From the NCBI GenBank assembly GCA_964521255.1, contig CAZFRM010000021.1:1-64000 (forward strand): 64,000 nucleotides of DNA, read 5' to 3'. The DNA is from ZC4RG29 sp964521255. GTDB lineage: Bacteria; Bacteroidota; Bacteroidia; Cytophagales; Cyclobacteriaceae. This document shows positions 28,453 through 36,749 of the stretch, piece after piece. The translations under genes were made by a program, and so were the position numbers. The notes below the pieces were generated by a model. The model worked only from the letters and a program-made list of their open reading frames with translations, did not search any database and was not told the DNA's origin. Position 1 is the first letter of the stretch; each line of letters opens with the position of its first letter.

Positions 28453-29004
28453 TTATTTCAATCTATCAAGGGTAAAATTGGGGTGGCTCATATCCTTTTC
28501 AGTATAAATTTCTATGGGTACCGGCCATTCGATATTAAATGCTGTATCATTCCAACGAATGCCTCTCTCTACTTGTGGCGTATAGAATTCGGTAACCGGA
28601 TAGTATACCTCGCAATCGTCTTCCAGTGACACAAATCCATGGGCAAAATACTCGGGCACATAGACCATTCGGTAATTCGCTTCAGAAAGTTCATGGCCTA
28701 TCCATTGCATAAAAGTAGGAGAGTCTGGTCTGAGGTCAATAATTACATCATATATCCTTCCTCGGGTGCAGCGAATAAATTTTGCTTCTCCATAAGGTGC
28801 AGCCTGAAAGTGCATACCGCGTATCGTCCCTTTCTTGTTCGTTCGTGAGGTATTGATCTGGGCAATTTTTGCTGTGAGACCGTGAGCTTCAAATTCTTTT
28901 GCACACCATGCCCTTCCAAAAAATCCGCGATGGTCTTCAATTTTTTGCACTTCAATAAGGTAAGCACCCGGCAGCTTAGTTTCAGTAAAAGTCATAAAAC
29001 TCAA
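28453..29004 (-). CDS. rfbC: dTDP-4-dehydrorhamnose 3,5-epimerase-like protein (RfbC family)
   Basis: 183 residues, cupin fold. RfbC hallmarks: EDHRGFFGRAWCAKEF, QINTSRTNKKGTIRGMHFQ (contains the active-site His), EAKFIRCTRGRIYDVIIDLR and YVPEYFAHGFVSL. It epimerises C3/C5 of a nucleotide-linked 4-keto-6-deoxy sugar. Next to rfbF, the substrate is more likely CDP- than dTDP-linked (inference). It starts 5 bp after the rfbF stop. A ruined second copy lies at 30062-30355. Confidence 0.92.
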   Translation of the reverse strand: MSFMTFTETKLPGAYLIEVQKIEDHRGFFGRAWCAKEFEAHGLTAKIAQINTSRTNKKGTIRGMHFQAAPYGEAKFIRCTRGRIYDVIIDLRPDSPTFMQWIGHELSEANYRMVYVPEYFAHGFVSLEDDCEVYYPVTEFYTPQVERGIRWNDTAFNIEWPVPIEIYTEKDMSHPNFTLDRLK

Positions 29005-29009
29005 TTAGA

Positions 29010-29798
29010 TTAGCTTTCCCAAATTTTCCATGGAGCGTTTCCAAGTGCCCATAGACCTTCCAAATACATTTTATCACGGAGTGTGTCCATAGGTTGCCAG
29101 AAGCCGGTATGCCTAAAGGCATTCAGTTGACCGTTCTTTGCTAAATTTTCCAGTGGTTTCTTTTCAAAAACAGTTTCATCGCCATCAATATAATTGAAAA
29201 CCCCTGGCTCAAGAACAAAAAAACCTCCATTTATCCAGGCCGTACTATCGCCTTCACCCTGTGGTTTCTCCTGAAAATATTTAATCTTAGATTCCCCTGG
29301 CTGAAGATTAAAAATACCGAACCGTCCATGTTGACGCACTGAAGTCAAGGTGGCCAATGCGCCTGAATTTTTATGTTGCAGGATTAGATCGTTAATGTTT
29401 AAATCACTGACACCATCGCCGTAGGTCATGCAAAACGTCTCATTACCCAGGTAATCTTTTACCCGTTGGAGACGACCTCCGGTCATTGTATTTAATCCGG
29501 TATCGACCAAAGTCACATTCCACGGCTCAGCATGCATTTTGAGTATTTTCATGCTGTTATTCTTCATATCAAATGTCACGTCTGCATTATGAAGAAAATA
29601 ATTCGAAAAATATTCTTTAATCACATTGGCCTTATATCCGCAGCAGATAATGAAGTCATTTAAGCCATAGTGTGAATATATTTTCATAATGTGCCAGAGA
29701 ATGGGCATGCCACCAATTTCAACCATTGGCTTTGGACGTATTCCGCTTTCTTCACTTATCCGAGTACCATACCCTCCGGCAAGGATTACTACTTTCAT
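29010..29798 (-). CDS. rfbF: Glucose-1-phosphate cytidylyltransferase
   Basis: 262 residues, the expected length. It makes CDP-glucose from CTP and glucose 1-phosphate. The nucleotide loop is LAGGYGTRISEESGIRPKPM (residues 6-25); YGDGVSD carries the metal-binding Asp, and WINGGFFVLEPGVFNYI and GFWQPMDTLRDK are typical of RfbF. First gene of the operon rfbF-rfbC-methyltransferase. No CDP-glucose 4,6-dehydratase (RfbG) is seen in the window, unless the SDR at 25428 fills that role. Confidence 0.95.
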   Translation of the reverse strand: MKVVILAGGYGTRISEESGIRPKPMVEIGGMPILWHIMKIYSHYGLNDFIICCGYKANVIKEYFSNYFLHNADVTFDMKNNSMKILKMHAEPWNVTLVDTGLNTMTGGRLQRVKDYLGNETFCMTYGDGVSDLNINDLILQHKNSGALATLTSVRQHGRFGIFNLQPGESKIKYFQEKPQGEGDSTAWINGGFFVLEPGVFNYIDGDETVFEKKPLENLAKNGQLNAFRHTGFWQPMDTLRDKMYLEGLWALGNAPWKIWES

Positions 29799-29925
29799 TT
29801 ATTAGTGATTAATTTTGTTTTTACCGATTCCAATATGCAAAATTTATTCGGGTTGATATAGCCAATATAATGTCCGAAGAACTCGTAGTTTTCATAAAAG
29901 TAGGCCTTTGCGAAGGTATACATCA

Positions 29926-29961
29926 ATGATGGAGTTGGTGCGCATTAATGATCTAAATCAT
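29926..29961 (+). promoter_or_regulatory. Candidate composite operator D (ATGAT-N17-ATGAT-N4-ATCAT)
   Basis: ATGAT at 29926-29930, then the dyad ATGAT-CTAA-ATCAT at 29948-29961, followed by TGAATCC. Half-site spacing equals sites A and B. Oriented like A, it points at the plus-strand gene fragment beginning at 30022, 60 bp away; it also lies 149 bp upstream of minus-strand rfbF. It aligns with site E including flanking CAATGAT and TAATGAT, so the two may be copies. Confidence 0.45.
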
Positions 29962-30021
29962 TGAATCCTAGGTTTTTTAAACTAAATCACTTTGTCTGTC
30001 TAAACCTTTAATCTATCGGTT

Positions 30022-30061
30022 ATGAAAGTAGTTTTGTTTGTGGCGTCCAGGGGATGCGCAT
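30022..30061 (+). pseudogene. 5' fragment of a further cytidylyltransferase-like gene
   Basis: ATGAAAGTAGTTTTGTTTG and the following bases match the first 13 or so codons of the genes at 24492 and 31736, and the bases before the ATG (TTTAATCT) also match those before 31736. The match stops at about 30061, where the sequence switches to an inverted rfbC remnant. This is a recombination scar, not a gene. Confidence 0.65.
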
Positions 30062-30460
30062 CGCATAAAAGTAGGGAGGCTGGTCTTAGATCAATGATAA
30101 CAGCATATATTCTTCCTTTTGTGCATCGGATAAATTTAGCCTCTCCGTAAGGTGCGATTTGGTAATGCATGCCTCTTATAGTTCCTTTCTTTTTTGTACA
30201 GGAGGTATTCATCTGGGCAATTTTCGGTGAGAGCATGAGCTTCAAATTATCTCGCGCACCAAGCTCTTCAAAAAAAAACCGTGTTGGTCTTCAATTTTTT
30301 GCACCTCTATAACATAGGCTCCCGGTAGCTTCGTTTCAGTAAAAATCATAAGGTCAGTTGCTAATCGTTCAAATTTTCCGCCTATCATCGTATCTGGTCC
30401 CGCATCCGCAAGGTTCGCACTCCACGGCTCTTCACGCATCTTGAGAACTTTCATTGTCAA
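30062..30460 (-). pseudogene. rfbF-rfbC ghost (fused remnants of a second copy)
   Basis: Reading the minus strand from 30460: about 35 codons resembling the middle of rfbF (MKVLKMREEPWSANLADAG, MIGGKFERL), then directly the start of rfbC (MIFTETKLPGAYVIEVQKIE). A frame break follows near 30245, where GFF runs into LKSLVREII, and then KGTIRGMHYQIAPYGEAKFI and GRIYAVIIDLRP. It ends at the join with the plus-strand fragment at 30061. About 140 codons of rfbF and the last 80 of rfbC are missing. It parallels the intact pair at 28453-29798. Confidence 0.85.
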
Positions 30461-30495
30461 TGATTATTTTGCTCAAAATTTAAACTCTATCCTCA

Positions 30496-31437
30496 TCACT
30501 TAACCATTTGCTCCTCCAACCGACTTTCGGAACCAGTAAAAAATTTTTTGAGTTTTTGCCAACCCACTCTGCAATACCTCTTGGGATAACCGCGGTAAAG
30601 AATTACAGAAACTGTTAAGAAACCTAATAAGATTCTGTGTAGACGGGATAATTTATTAAAAATTTCATGCTGATTGATCATTTTATAAGCGTCAACCGCA
30701 ATCTTCACATGGGGAAGCCGTGCAACCCAATCTGGTTCATCCAGCGACCGGGCAAACTTAAGCCAATTGCCGGATGAACCCCCAAGGTATTTATTATAAA
30801 ACTTAAAATCCTCCAAGACGGCAAATTTTCCAAGAAAGGCAAGGCTTGCTATAAAATGGTAATCATATCCCCAAACCTTGGGCACAAACGCTGCTCGTTG
30901 AGCAAGTTCACGTCTCATGAGCCCATGAAACATCCCCACCCACCTTATCCTAGAATAGTATTGTGCAACACGTTTGTAAGGATTGTCACTGGTTAGATTG
31001 AAATTATTTTCATCATGAGCAAATTCATCTTCAGCACCAGCAGCTCTCCTGAAGTATCTCAGTTGACCTGCGGCATTAGCGAAATCAGGATGTTTTTCCA
31101 GAAAATCAACGATATTAAACAGGGCACCTTTTTCGAAGGTATCATCATCAGCAGTCCACATAAAGTATTTCCCAGTGGCTTGCTTTAAAACATAAAAAGT
31201 ATTGTGATAAATGCCAATATTCTCCTTTTGTTTATGGTATTGAACCCCTGGCTGCTTTTTTGCAAATTCCGCAACGATTTCGGCCGTGTTATCAGTTGAA
31301 CAATTATCTGAAATAATTATCTCAAGGTTTGGATATCCCTGAGCCATGACCGAATCCAACATCCTACGTAGACCTTCGCCTCCGTTGTAAGTAGGGAGCC
31401 CAATACTAACCAATGGGTAAATACTTTTATCCTTCAT
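30496..31437 (-). CDS. Glycosyltransferase family 2
   Basis: 313 residues from the ATG at 31437, where the GT2 start YPLVSIGLPTYNGGEGL follows closely; the frame is open up to 31485. GT-A core: LEIIISDNCSTDNTAEI (nucleotide-binding) and the metal-binding MWTADDDTFEKG. A hydrophobic stretch near the C-terminus (LLGFLTVSVILYRGY) may associate with the membrane. It adds one sugar to the repeat unit; specificity unknown. It stands alone between the rfbF-rfbC ghost and the divergent nucleotidyltransferase gene. Confidence 0.87.
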   Translation of the reverse strand: MKDKSIYPLVSIGLPTYNGGEGLRRMLDSVMAQGYPNLEIIISDNCSTDNTAEIVAEFAKKQPGVQYHKQKENIGIYHNTFYVLKQATGKYFMWTADDDTFEKGALFNIVDFLEKHPDFANAAGQLRYFRRAAGAEDEFAHDENNFNLTSDNPYKRVAQYYSRIRWVGMFHGLMRRELAQRAAFVPKVWGYDYHFIASLAFLGKFAVLEDFKFYNKYLGGSSGNWLKFARSLDEPDWVARLPHVKIAVDAYKMINQHEIFNKLSRLHRILLGFLTVSVILYRGYPKRYCRVGWQKLKKFFTGSESRLEEQMVK

Positions 31438-31484
31438 ACTTATGAAATTTTCTTCTAAAATAGATTCCATGAAAAGGCGCACCA

Positions 31485-31520
31485 ATGATAACTGAGATCA
31501 GACCTAATGATTTAAATCAT
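31485..31520 (+). promoter_or_regulatory. Candidate composite operator E (ATGAT-N17-ATGAT-N4-ATCAT)
   Basis: ATGAT at 31485-31489 and the dyad ATGAT-TTAA-ATCAT at 31507-31520, with the exact spacing of A, B and D. It is the best palindrome of the set. It lies between divergent genes: 69 bp upstream of the likely start of the minus-strand glycosyltransferase and 215 bp upstream of the plus-strand nucleotidyltransferase. Confidence 0.5.
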
Positions 31521-31595
31521 CGGCCGCAAACCAAGGACGAAAGATAAGGAAATTCCAAACGTACCTGTCTTGAACTACTTGTTTGCGAACCAGTT

Positions 31596-31647
31596 ATGAT
31601 TCTTGTCATAAATGATTGAAATCTTATCATTCAACAACTTGCGTCAT
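31596..31647 (+). promoter_or_regulatory. Candidate operators H (dyad plus degenerate composite site)
   Basis: ATGAT-TCTT-GTCAT at 31596-31609 is an exact dyad. Just after it, ATGAT at 31612-31616 is followed 17 bp later by ACAAC-TTGC-GTCATTGA (31634 onward), the same layout as A and B but with a poor inner left half. Together with site E this makes the 300-bp divergent region the richest in such sites. The next plus-strand start codon is at 31736. Confidence 0.4.
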
Positions 31648-31735
31648 TGAAAATAGGTCACCTGCAAATATATCTTTGAGATTAATAAAGGCATTTTTTA
31701 AAATATTTATAACCTATAACTTTAATCTTACCATT

Positions 31736-32542
31736 ATGAAAGTTGTTCTTTTTTGTGGAGGTCAGGGTATGAGACTCAGAGAGTATTCTGAAAAAATACC
31801 TAAGCCCATGGTGCCCATTGGCTATCGCCCTGTTTTGTGGCACGTTATGAAGTACTATGCTCATTTTGGCCATAAAGATTTCATCTTGTGCTTAGGGCAT
31901 CAGGCCGATGTAATTAAAGATTACTTTGTGAATTACCATGAGTATGTTTCAAATGACTTTGTACTGAATAAAGGCACTCAGGTAAATCTCCTTAATAAGG
32001 ATATCGAGGATTGGAATATAACCTTCGCATTCACAGGAGTTAACTCAAATATTGGTGAACGTTTATCTGCCGCTAAAAAATATTTGGAAGGGGAAGAAAT
32101 GTTCCTCGCTAATTATTCAGATGGTCTAACTAACCTACCACTGGACGACGTTATTTCTAAATTCAAGAACTCAAATAACGTAGGTTCATTTATGGCTGCT
32201 AAACCCACTCGGAGTTTCCACGTGGCAATCTTAGATGAAGGGGATAATGTGTCAAGCATTTCACCTTTGAATGAAATGAAGTCAACGTGGGTTAATGCGG
32301 GCTACTTTGTTTTTCGCAAGGAGATTTTTGATTACATTAAACCAGGAGAAGAACTCGTTGAAGAGCCTTTCCAGCGATTGATCAGGGAAAGAAAGCTTAT
32401 GGCATATCCATATGAAGGGGCATTCCATACAATGGATACATTTAAAGAGAAACAGGCATTGGATGACATGTATGCGAAGGGAGACACGCCTTGGCAGGTT
32501 TGGAAAACGAAAGACTTTCAACAGCAACTTAGGGCATGTTAA
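31736..32542 (+). CDS. Glucose-1-phosphate cytidylyltransferase-like nucleotidyltransferase (intact copy)
   Basis: 268 residues from ATG 31736; the frame continues upstream, but MKVVLFCGGQGMRLREYSEK is the true family start. Sugar-1-phosphate nucleotidyltransferase fold: GGQGMRL loop, IPKPMVPIG, CLGHQADVIKDYF, NYSDGL (metal-binding Asp), WVNAGYFVF and FHTMDTFKEKQALDDM. Related to but distinct from the RfbF at 29010; it lacks the YGDGVSD form. It probably activates another sugar, so the base and sugar are uncertain. Its stop overlaps the PIG-L start (ATGTTAA), so the two are translationally coupled. Confidence 0.85.
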   Translation: MKVVLFCGGQGMRLREYSEKIPKPMVPIGYRPVLWHVMKYYAHFGHKDFILCLGHQADVIKDYFVNYHEYVSNDFVLNKGTQVNLLNKDIEDWNITFAFTGVNSNIGERLSAAKKYLEGEEMFLANYSDGLTNLPLDDVISKFKNSNNVGSFMAAKPTRSFHVAILDEGDNVSSISPLNEMKSTWVNAGYFVFRKEIFDYIKPGEELVEEPFQRLIRERKLMAYPYEGAFHTMDTFKEKQALDDMYAKGDTPWQVWKTKDFQQQLRAC

Positions 32543-33180
32543 CATTCCGGTTTGACGAGAGAAGAGAAGGTCTTAACCTTTTACTTCTTGGAGCTCATTG
32601 TGATGATATTGAAATCGGCTGTGGCGCAACAATATTGAAGTTAATTGAAAAGTATAAGATAGGACATATTAAATGGGTTGTCTTTGCGTCGAACGTTGAG
32701 CGCGAAAAGGAAGCAAGAGCTTGTGCTGAATACTTCTTGGAGAAAGTGTCATCCAAGGAAATCATTATAAAAGATTTTAGAGACGGTTTTTTTCCTCAGA
32801 TGAGGTCTGAGATAAAGAATCTTTTTGAAGGCTTGAAGGATGGTTTTAGCCCAGATATTATTTTCACACACTATCAGCATGACCTTCACCAGGACCATCG
32901 GTTGCTTGCGCAATTGACCTGGAATACATTCAGGGATCACCTTATCTTTGAGTATGAGATTCCTAAATATGATGGTGATCTTGGAAATCCGCAGTTTTTC
33001 GTAGAGATCAAGGAGGAATTAATTGATAAAAAAGTCAGGGCCCTTTTAAAGTACTATTTATCTCAATCAGGAAAGCACTGGTTTGATAGAGAGACGTTCT
33101 ATTCGATTATGCGCTTACGCGGGATGCAGTCGGCATGTAAGTATGCAGAAGCATTTTATATTCGCAAGGTAAAATCTTAG
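32536..33180 (+). CDS. PIG-L family N-acetylglucosaminyl deacetylase-like protein
   Basis: 214 residues, zinc hydrolase fold. First metal motif GAHCDDIEIG (His21, Asp23, Asp24); second THYQHDLHQDH (His112, His115, Asp116, His118, His121). PIG-L enzymes remove N-acetyl groups from GlcNAc-type sugars. Sharing 7 bp with the nucleotidyltransferase gene, it probably works on the product of that enzyme or on a lipid-linked sugar. Confidence 0.88.
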   Translation: MLTFRFDERREGLNLLLLGAHCDDIEIGCGATILKLIEKYKIGHIKWVVFASNVEREKEARACAEYFLEKVSSKEIIIKDFRDGFFPQMRSEIKNLFEGLKDGFSPDIIFTHYQHDLHQDHRLLAQLTWNTFRDHLIFEYEIPKYDGDLGNPQFFVEIKEELIDKKVRALLKYYLSQSGKHWFDRETFYSIMRLRGMQSACKYAEAFYIRKVKS

Positions 33181-33280
33181 ATTTTTTCGGATTAACATTG
33201 ATGGAAGGATGATTGACGGTGGCATAAGATGAAATCAAAGGGTATCAAATCTACAACCTAATGGAGGAACTATATCTAAG

Positions 33281-34141
33281 ATGATCTATATAGCCATTCC
33301 GGTGCACAATAGAAAAGGACTATTAAGAAACTGTTTGTTATCATTAAGAAATCAGACTAATAAGGATTTCAAAATAATCGTCACCGACGATGGCTCTAAT
33401 GATGGTACAGGTGAAATGCTCCGGTCTGAGTTTCCGGAAGTCACCGTGTTGCAGGGCGATGGAAATCTATGGTGGACCGGCTCCATCAACAAAGCGGTGA
33501 GCTATGCACTGAAAAGATGCGATGACGATGATTTTATCCTGGTTCTGAATGACGATTTGGAGGTCCCTGAAAATTACATTGAAAACTTTTATACCCTGGC
33601 AAGGAAACACCCGAATACGCTTATTGGATCCGTTGTAACAGATATTGATGACAAGGATCGAATATGTAGTGGTGGAGTCAAAATCAATTGGTTTACTGGC
33701 AAAACACGAGGGATTAATAATGATAGGAGTCTTTCATCATTTGGTAAGGGTTATTATACTGACGAAGCTTCGTATTTGACCGGACGTGGCGTTTTAATTT
33801 CAATTAAGGTATTTAAACAAGTGGGAATTTATAATAACAATCATTACACTCAATGCGGAGATACAGAGTTGCCGATACGAGCACGAAAGGCTGGTTACAA
33901 ACTGATTGTTAGTTATGATGTTCCGGTCTACAGTTATGTCAAAGACGAAGGCCATATCAATCACCTTGATAAATATAGTTTCAGATCATTAAAAAAGTAT
34001 TACTTTGACATTCGATCACATGTCAATCTGAGAGAACGATTTTGGTTTGCGATCGATTCAACGTCCAACATTGTTCACGGATTGTGGTTTTTCGTAATGG
34101 ATTTTACAAGGATAACAGTTCACTTTTTTCGGAGGTTTTAG
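33281..34141 (+). CDS. Glycosyltransferase family 2 (rhamnosyltransferase-like)
   Basis: 286 residues. GT2 opening MIYIAIPVHNRKGLLRNCL, nucleotide-binding VTDDGSNDGTGE (34-45), then GDGNLWWTGSINKAV as in WbbL-like rhamnosyltransferases, and the metal site LVLNDDLEVP with Asp91 and Asp92. TGRGVLISIKVF and YTQCGDTELPIRARKAGYKL complete the family pattern. Rhamnosyl transfer is a family guess only. It lies 100 bp behind the PIG-L gene and ends 14 bp before the likely start of the next gene. Confidence 0.87.
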   Translation: MIYIAIPVHNRKGLLRNCLLSLRNQTNKDFKIIVTDDGSNDGTGEMLRSEFPEVTVLQGDGNLWWTGSINKAVSYALKRCDDDDFILVLNDDLEVPENYIENFYTLARKHPNTLIGSVVTDIDDKDRICSGGVKINWFTGKTRGINNDRSLSSFGKGYYTDEASYLTGRGVLISIKVFKQVGIYNNNHYTQCGDTELPIRARKAGYKLIVSYDVPVYSYVKDEGHINHLDKYSFRSLKKYYFDIRSHVNLRERFWFAIDSTSNIVHGLWFFVMDFTRITVHFFRRF

Positions 34142-34155
34142 TCACTGCTGAGTTG

Positions 34156-35250
34156 AACCCATCATTCATCATTAATACGGCAACCACTTCATGGGAAGAG
34201 CCGCCAAGAGCGAGACATCAGTTTACTTTTGCTGCGGCCAAAAAGGCTGAAATTGTCTTTGTTACACGTAACAAGATCGGTTTCTCCAAATTAAATCTTT
34301 TTAAGCCTCAACATAATGTCACTGTAATCGAACCCCATTTCCCCATCGATTACCGGTTTCGTTACAGGTTGCCTGTTGTAAATGAACTGTATCAAAATTG
34401 GCTCTTTGGTCGGCTGAGAAAAATGTTCCCAAATGTACCCGTGGTTAATTTTGATTGCACAGCTACCCGTTTGTCTAATTTCTTTCCTCAGACAATATAT
34501 TATTGTAGCGATGAATATGCTGGAAATAGTAAATATCAAGTCAGTTTAGTTGATCGGTATATTTCCCGGTGTGAGAAAATTGTATCAAAAAGTTCGCTGT
34601 TTTGCATAACCACTTCCCATTTCTTGACTCAAAAGTTAAAGCAGCTTAATCCAAATACTGTTGAGATTCCACTGGGCTCTTCATATGATGGAAAGGAGAT
34701 CGCCGAGTATTGCGTGAGCAAAAACAAGAGCAGGATAGTGGTAGGGTTGATGGGGGTTATGAACGGTCGTCAATACTCTGTACAGTCGTTGAACAAGATT
34801 TTAAGTGATGACCGCCTGGAGGTCGTTTTAATGGGAACGATCGAGAAGGGGATGCTTACAAAGATTGATAATTTGCAAAAGGCGAATCTTCGCGGTGTCT
34901 TAAAGGGAGAGGAGCTGTTTAACCAACTGAAAACATTGGATGTTGGATTAGCCTTATACAACGTCGATTTTGTCAATCCAGGAGGAACGCCGAATAAAGT
35001 GTGGCAATATCTTGCTGTAGGCAAGCCAGCGGTGGTGAGTGATCTTCCCAACTTAAAGTATATGACCTTCCCTGATCGTTCGGTTTACGTTACCAGGAGC
35101 GATGATGATCTTATTGAAACGATTATAAAAGCCCATACCGAAAATTCTGAAGAGCTTATGCGAATCAGAGTTGAATTTGCCAGACAAAATACATGGGACA
35201 GCCGATTTGAACAATTCATATCCGTTTTTCACAGTATGCAGACAGTGTAA
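34156..35250 (+). CDS. Glycosyltransferase, GT-B type (GT1/GT4-like)
   Basis: About 364 residues from a TTG at 34156. The frame is open back to 34042, but that part overlaps the previous gene by 100 bp and shows no family sequence; the conserved region begins IINTATTSWEEPPRARHQF. The N-terminal half has IYYCSDEY and the C-terminal Rossmann half has VGLMGVMNGRQY and the donor-binding NPGGTPNKVWQYLAVGKPAVVSDLP. This resembles the UDP-galactopyranose/TuaH-like transferases. Both the start codon and the donor are uncertain. Confidence 0.75.
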   Translation, partial: NPSFIINTATTSWEEPPRARHQFTFAAAKKAEIVFVTRNKIGFSKLNLFKPQHNVTVIEPHFPIDYRFRYRLPVVNELYQNWLFGRLRKMFPNVPVVNFDCTATRLSNFFPQTIYYCSDEYAGNSKYQVSLVDRYISRCEKIVSKSSLFCITTSHFLTQKLKQLNPNTVEIPLGSSYDGKEIAEYCVSKNKSRIVVGLMGVMNGRQYSVQSLNKILSDDRLEVVLMGTIEKGMLTKIDNLQKANLRGVLKGEELFNQLKTLDVGLALYNVDFVNPGGTPNKVWQYLAVGKPAVVSDLPNLKYMTFPDRSVYVTRSDDDLIETIIKAHTENSEELMRIRVEFARQNTWDSRFEQFISVFHSMQTV

Positions 35251-35284
35251 CGAAATCGTTGGCATATCTTTTCTTCATTTTAGC

Positions 35285-35917
35285 AAACACCATAACTACA
35301 AGGAATATGTATCGAATGATTTCGTGTTAAAGTCAGGGTCTTAAATAAATTTGATCAAAAAGGATATTGATGATTGGAATATCGCTTTCGTTGAGACAGG
35401 TCTCTATTCGAACATCACAGAGCGGCTTTTGGCTACTGAAATGTATTTAGCCGGTGAAGAAGCTTTTTTAGTTAACTATACGGATGCCCTGATGGACCGT
35501 TGCTTACCCGAAATGATCCAACAATTTACTAACTCGAATAAGTTAAGTATGCTTTCAGGTAAACCAAACCTACACAGAGTTTCCATGTAGCTTCCTTTGA
35601 TCCCCGTTACAAAAAACGCCAACGATATTACGTCAATAAACAAGCGTGAGGATATTTGGCTTAATGCGGGTTACTATATTTTTAGAAAAGTCATCTTTGA
35701 TTTTGTGGATCGGCGTGGTGAATTCCTGCCTTTACTTTGCCAAGGCTTGTTGAAGCTGATCAACTTGAGGCCTATCCCTACAATGGCGTGTATGTTACAT
35801 TGGATACGTTTAAGGAGAAACAGGCCCTTCACGATATGCGGACAAAAGGTGATATGCCCTGGATGGTTTGGAAAGAAAATCAGGAGTGGATAGGAGGGAT
35901 ACTCTTGACCAGTTAAA
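35285..35917 (+). pseudogene. Third cytidylyltransferase-like copy, heavily decayed
   Basis: The translation matches the gene at 31736 from NYHEYVSNDFVL onward, with the first 80 or so codons absent. A TAA interrupts at 35341, another stop comes at 35588, and frame changes follow near 35596 and 35725. The end is still clear in a third frame: YPYNGVYVTLDTFKEKQALH and then DMPWMVWKENQ. It is more divergent than the copy at 24492, so it broke earlier or came from another lineage. Confidence 0.87.
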
Positions 35918-35960
35918 TTATTCTACCAGGTAGCCGCTGGACATCTCCGCCACATGGATC

Positions 35961-36710
35961 TTAGCGAACGTTACGATTTACAAATATTTCCTTGAAGCTG
36001 AAGAAGAGGAAGAGCGAATTTGTAACTAAATACCTTTTCCAAAGTCTGCGGGGCTCAAGAACTAAACGATAAAGCCATTCCAATGACAAATTTTGCATCC
36101 ACTTAGGCAATCGCTTTTCTTTTCCTGCATAAACGTGAAATGCTTGTCCCAAGCCTAACATACAGGCTTGAATTTTACCCTTGTGCTCTGCCATCCACTT
36201 TTCCTGTTTAGGGCAACCCAAAGCTACAAATAGGAGGTCAGGGTTAGCGATATTTACTTTATTGACGACTTTATGTTTTTCTTCGTCCGATAAGAGTCTG
36301 AAAGGCGGAGAATAAAACCAGGTTTTTAGATTTGGAAATTCCCGCTTGGACCTTGCTGCAATGGCGTCGAGTGTATCTTGGGTGGTTCCATAGAAGTATA
36401 CTGATTTTCCTCTCTTTTCGGCCTCTTTTAACAAATCTGGGAGTATGTCCATGCCACAAACCCTGTCTTGTTTGATATTTTTAAAAAGGTGAAGGAACAC
36501 TGAAATAGGCTTGCCATCCGGTGCGACAATGTCAGCTTCATTAATGATTTTGTTAAAGGAAGGGTCGTTATAGGCTTCGACAACCATGTGGACATTGGCG
36601 AAACAAACGTACGATGATTTCTTCTCCTCTGAGATGGCTAAAATTCTTTTGACAAATTCCTGATAAGATCCCCTTGTAATAAAGGAGGTTAAAACCCGTT
36701 CCTTAACCAT
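35961..36710 (-). CDS. WecG/TagA/CpsF family glycosyltransferase (GT26)
   Basis: 249 residues. Family pattern: VCFANVHMVVEAYNDPSF, ADIVAPDGKPISVF (catalytic region with Asp), DRVCGMDILPDLLKEAE, GKSVYFYGTTQDTLD, NPDLLFVALGCPKQEKWM and the basic end LEWLYRLVLEPRRLWKRYL. These enzymes add the second sugar, often N-acetylmannosamine(uronic acid), to the undecaprenyl-linked first sugar. It lies 39 bp after the initiating transferase gene on the same strand, which fits that order of reactions. Confidence 0.93.
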   Translation of the reverse strand: MVKERVLTSFITRGSYQEFVKRILAISEEKKSSYVCFANVHMVVEAYNDPSFNKIINEADIVAPDGKPISVFLHLFKNIKQDRVCGMDILPDLLKEAEKRGKSVYFYGTTQDTLDAIAARSKREFPNLKTWFYSPPFRLLSDEEKHKVVNKVNIANPDLLFVALGCPKQEKWMAEHKGKIQACMLGLGQAFHVYAGKEKRLPKWMQNLSLEWLYRLVLEPRRLWKRYLVTNSLFLFFSFKEIFVNRNVR

Positions 36711-36749
36711 GAGATCGCTTTTGAGGAAATAATGAAGAGTTCAGGTAAA

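Noticed and set aside
34042..34155. Upstream extension of the GT-B transferase
   Set aside because: It overlaps the preceding gene by 100 bp and has no family-like sequence before the conserved start region.
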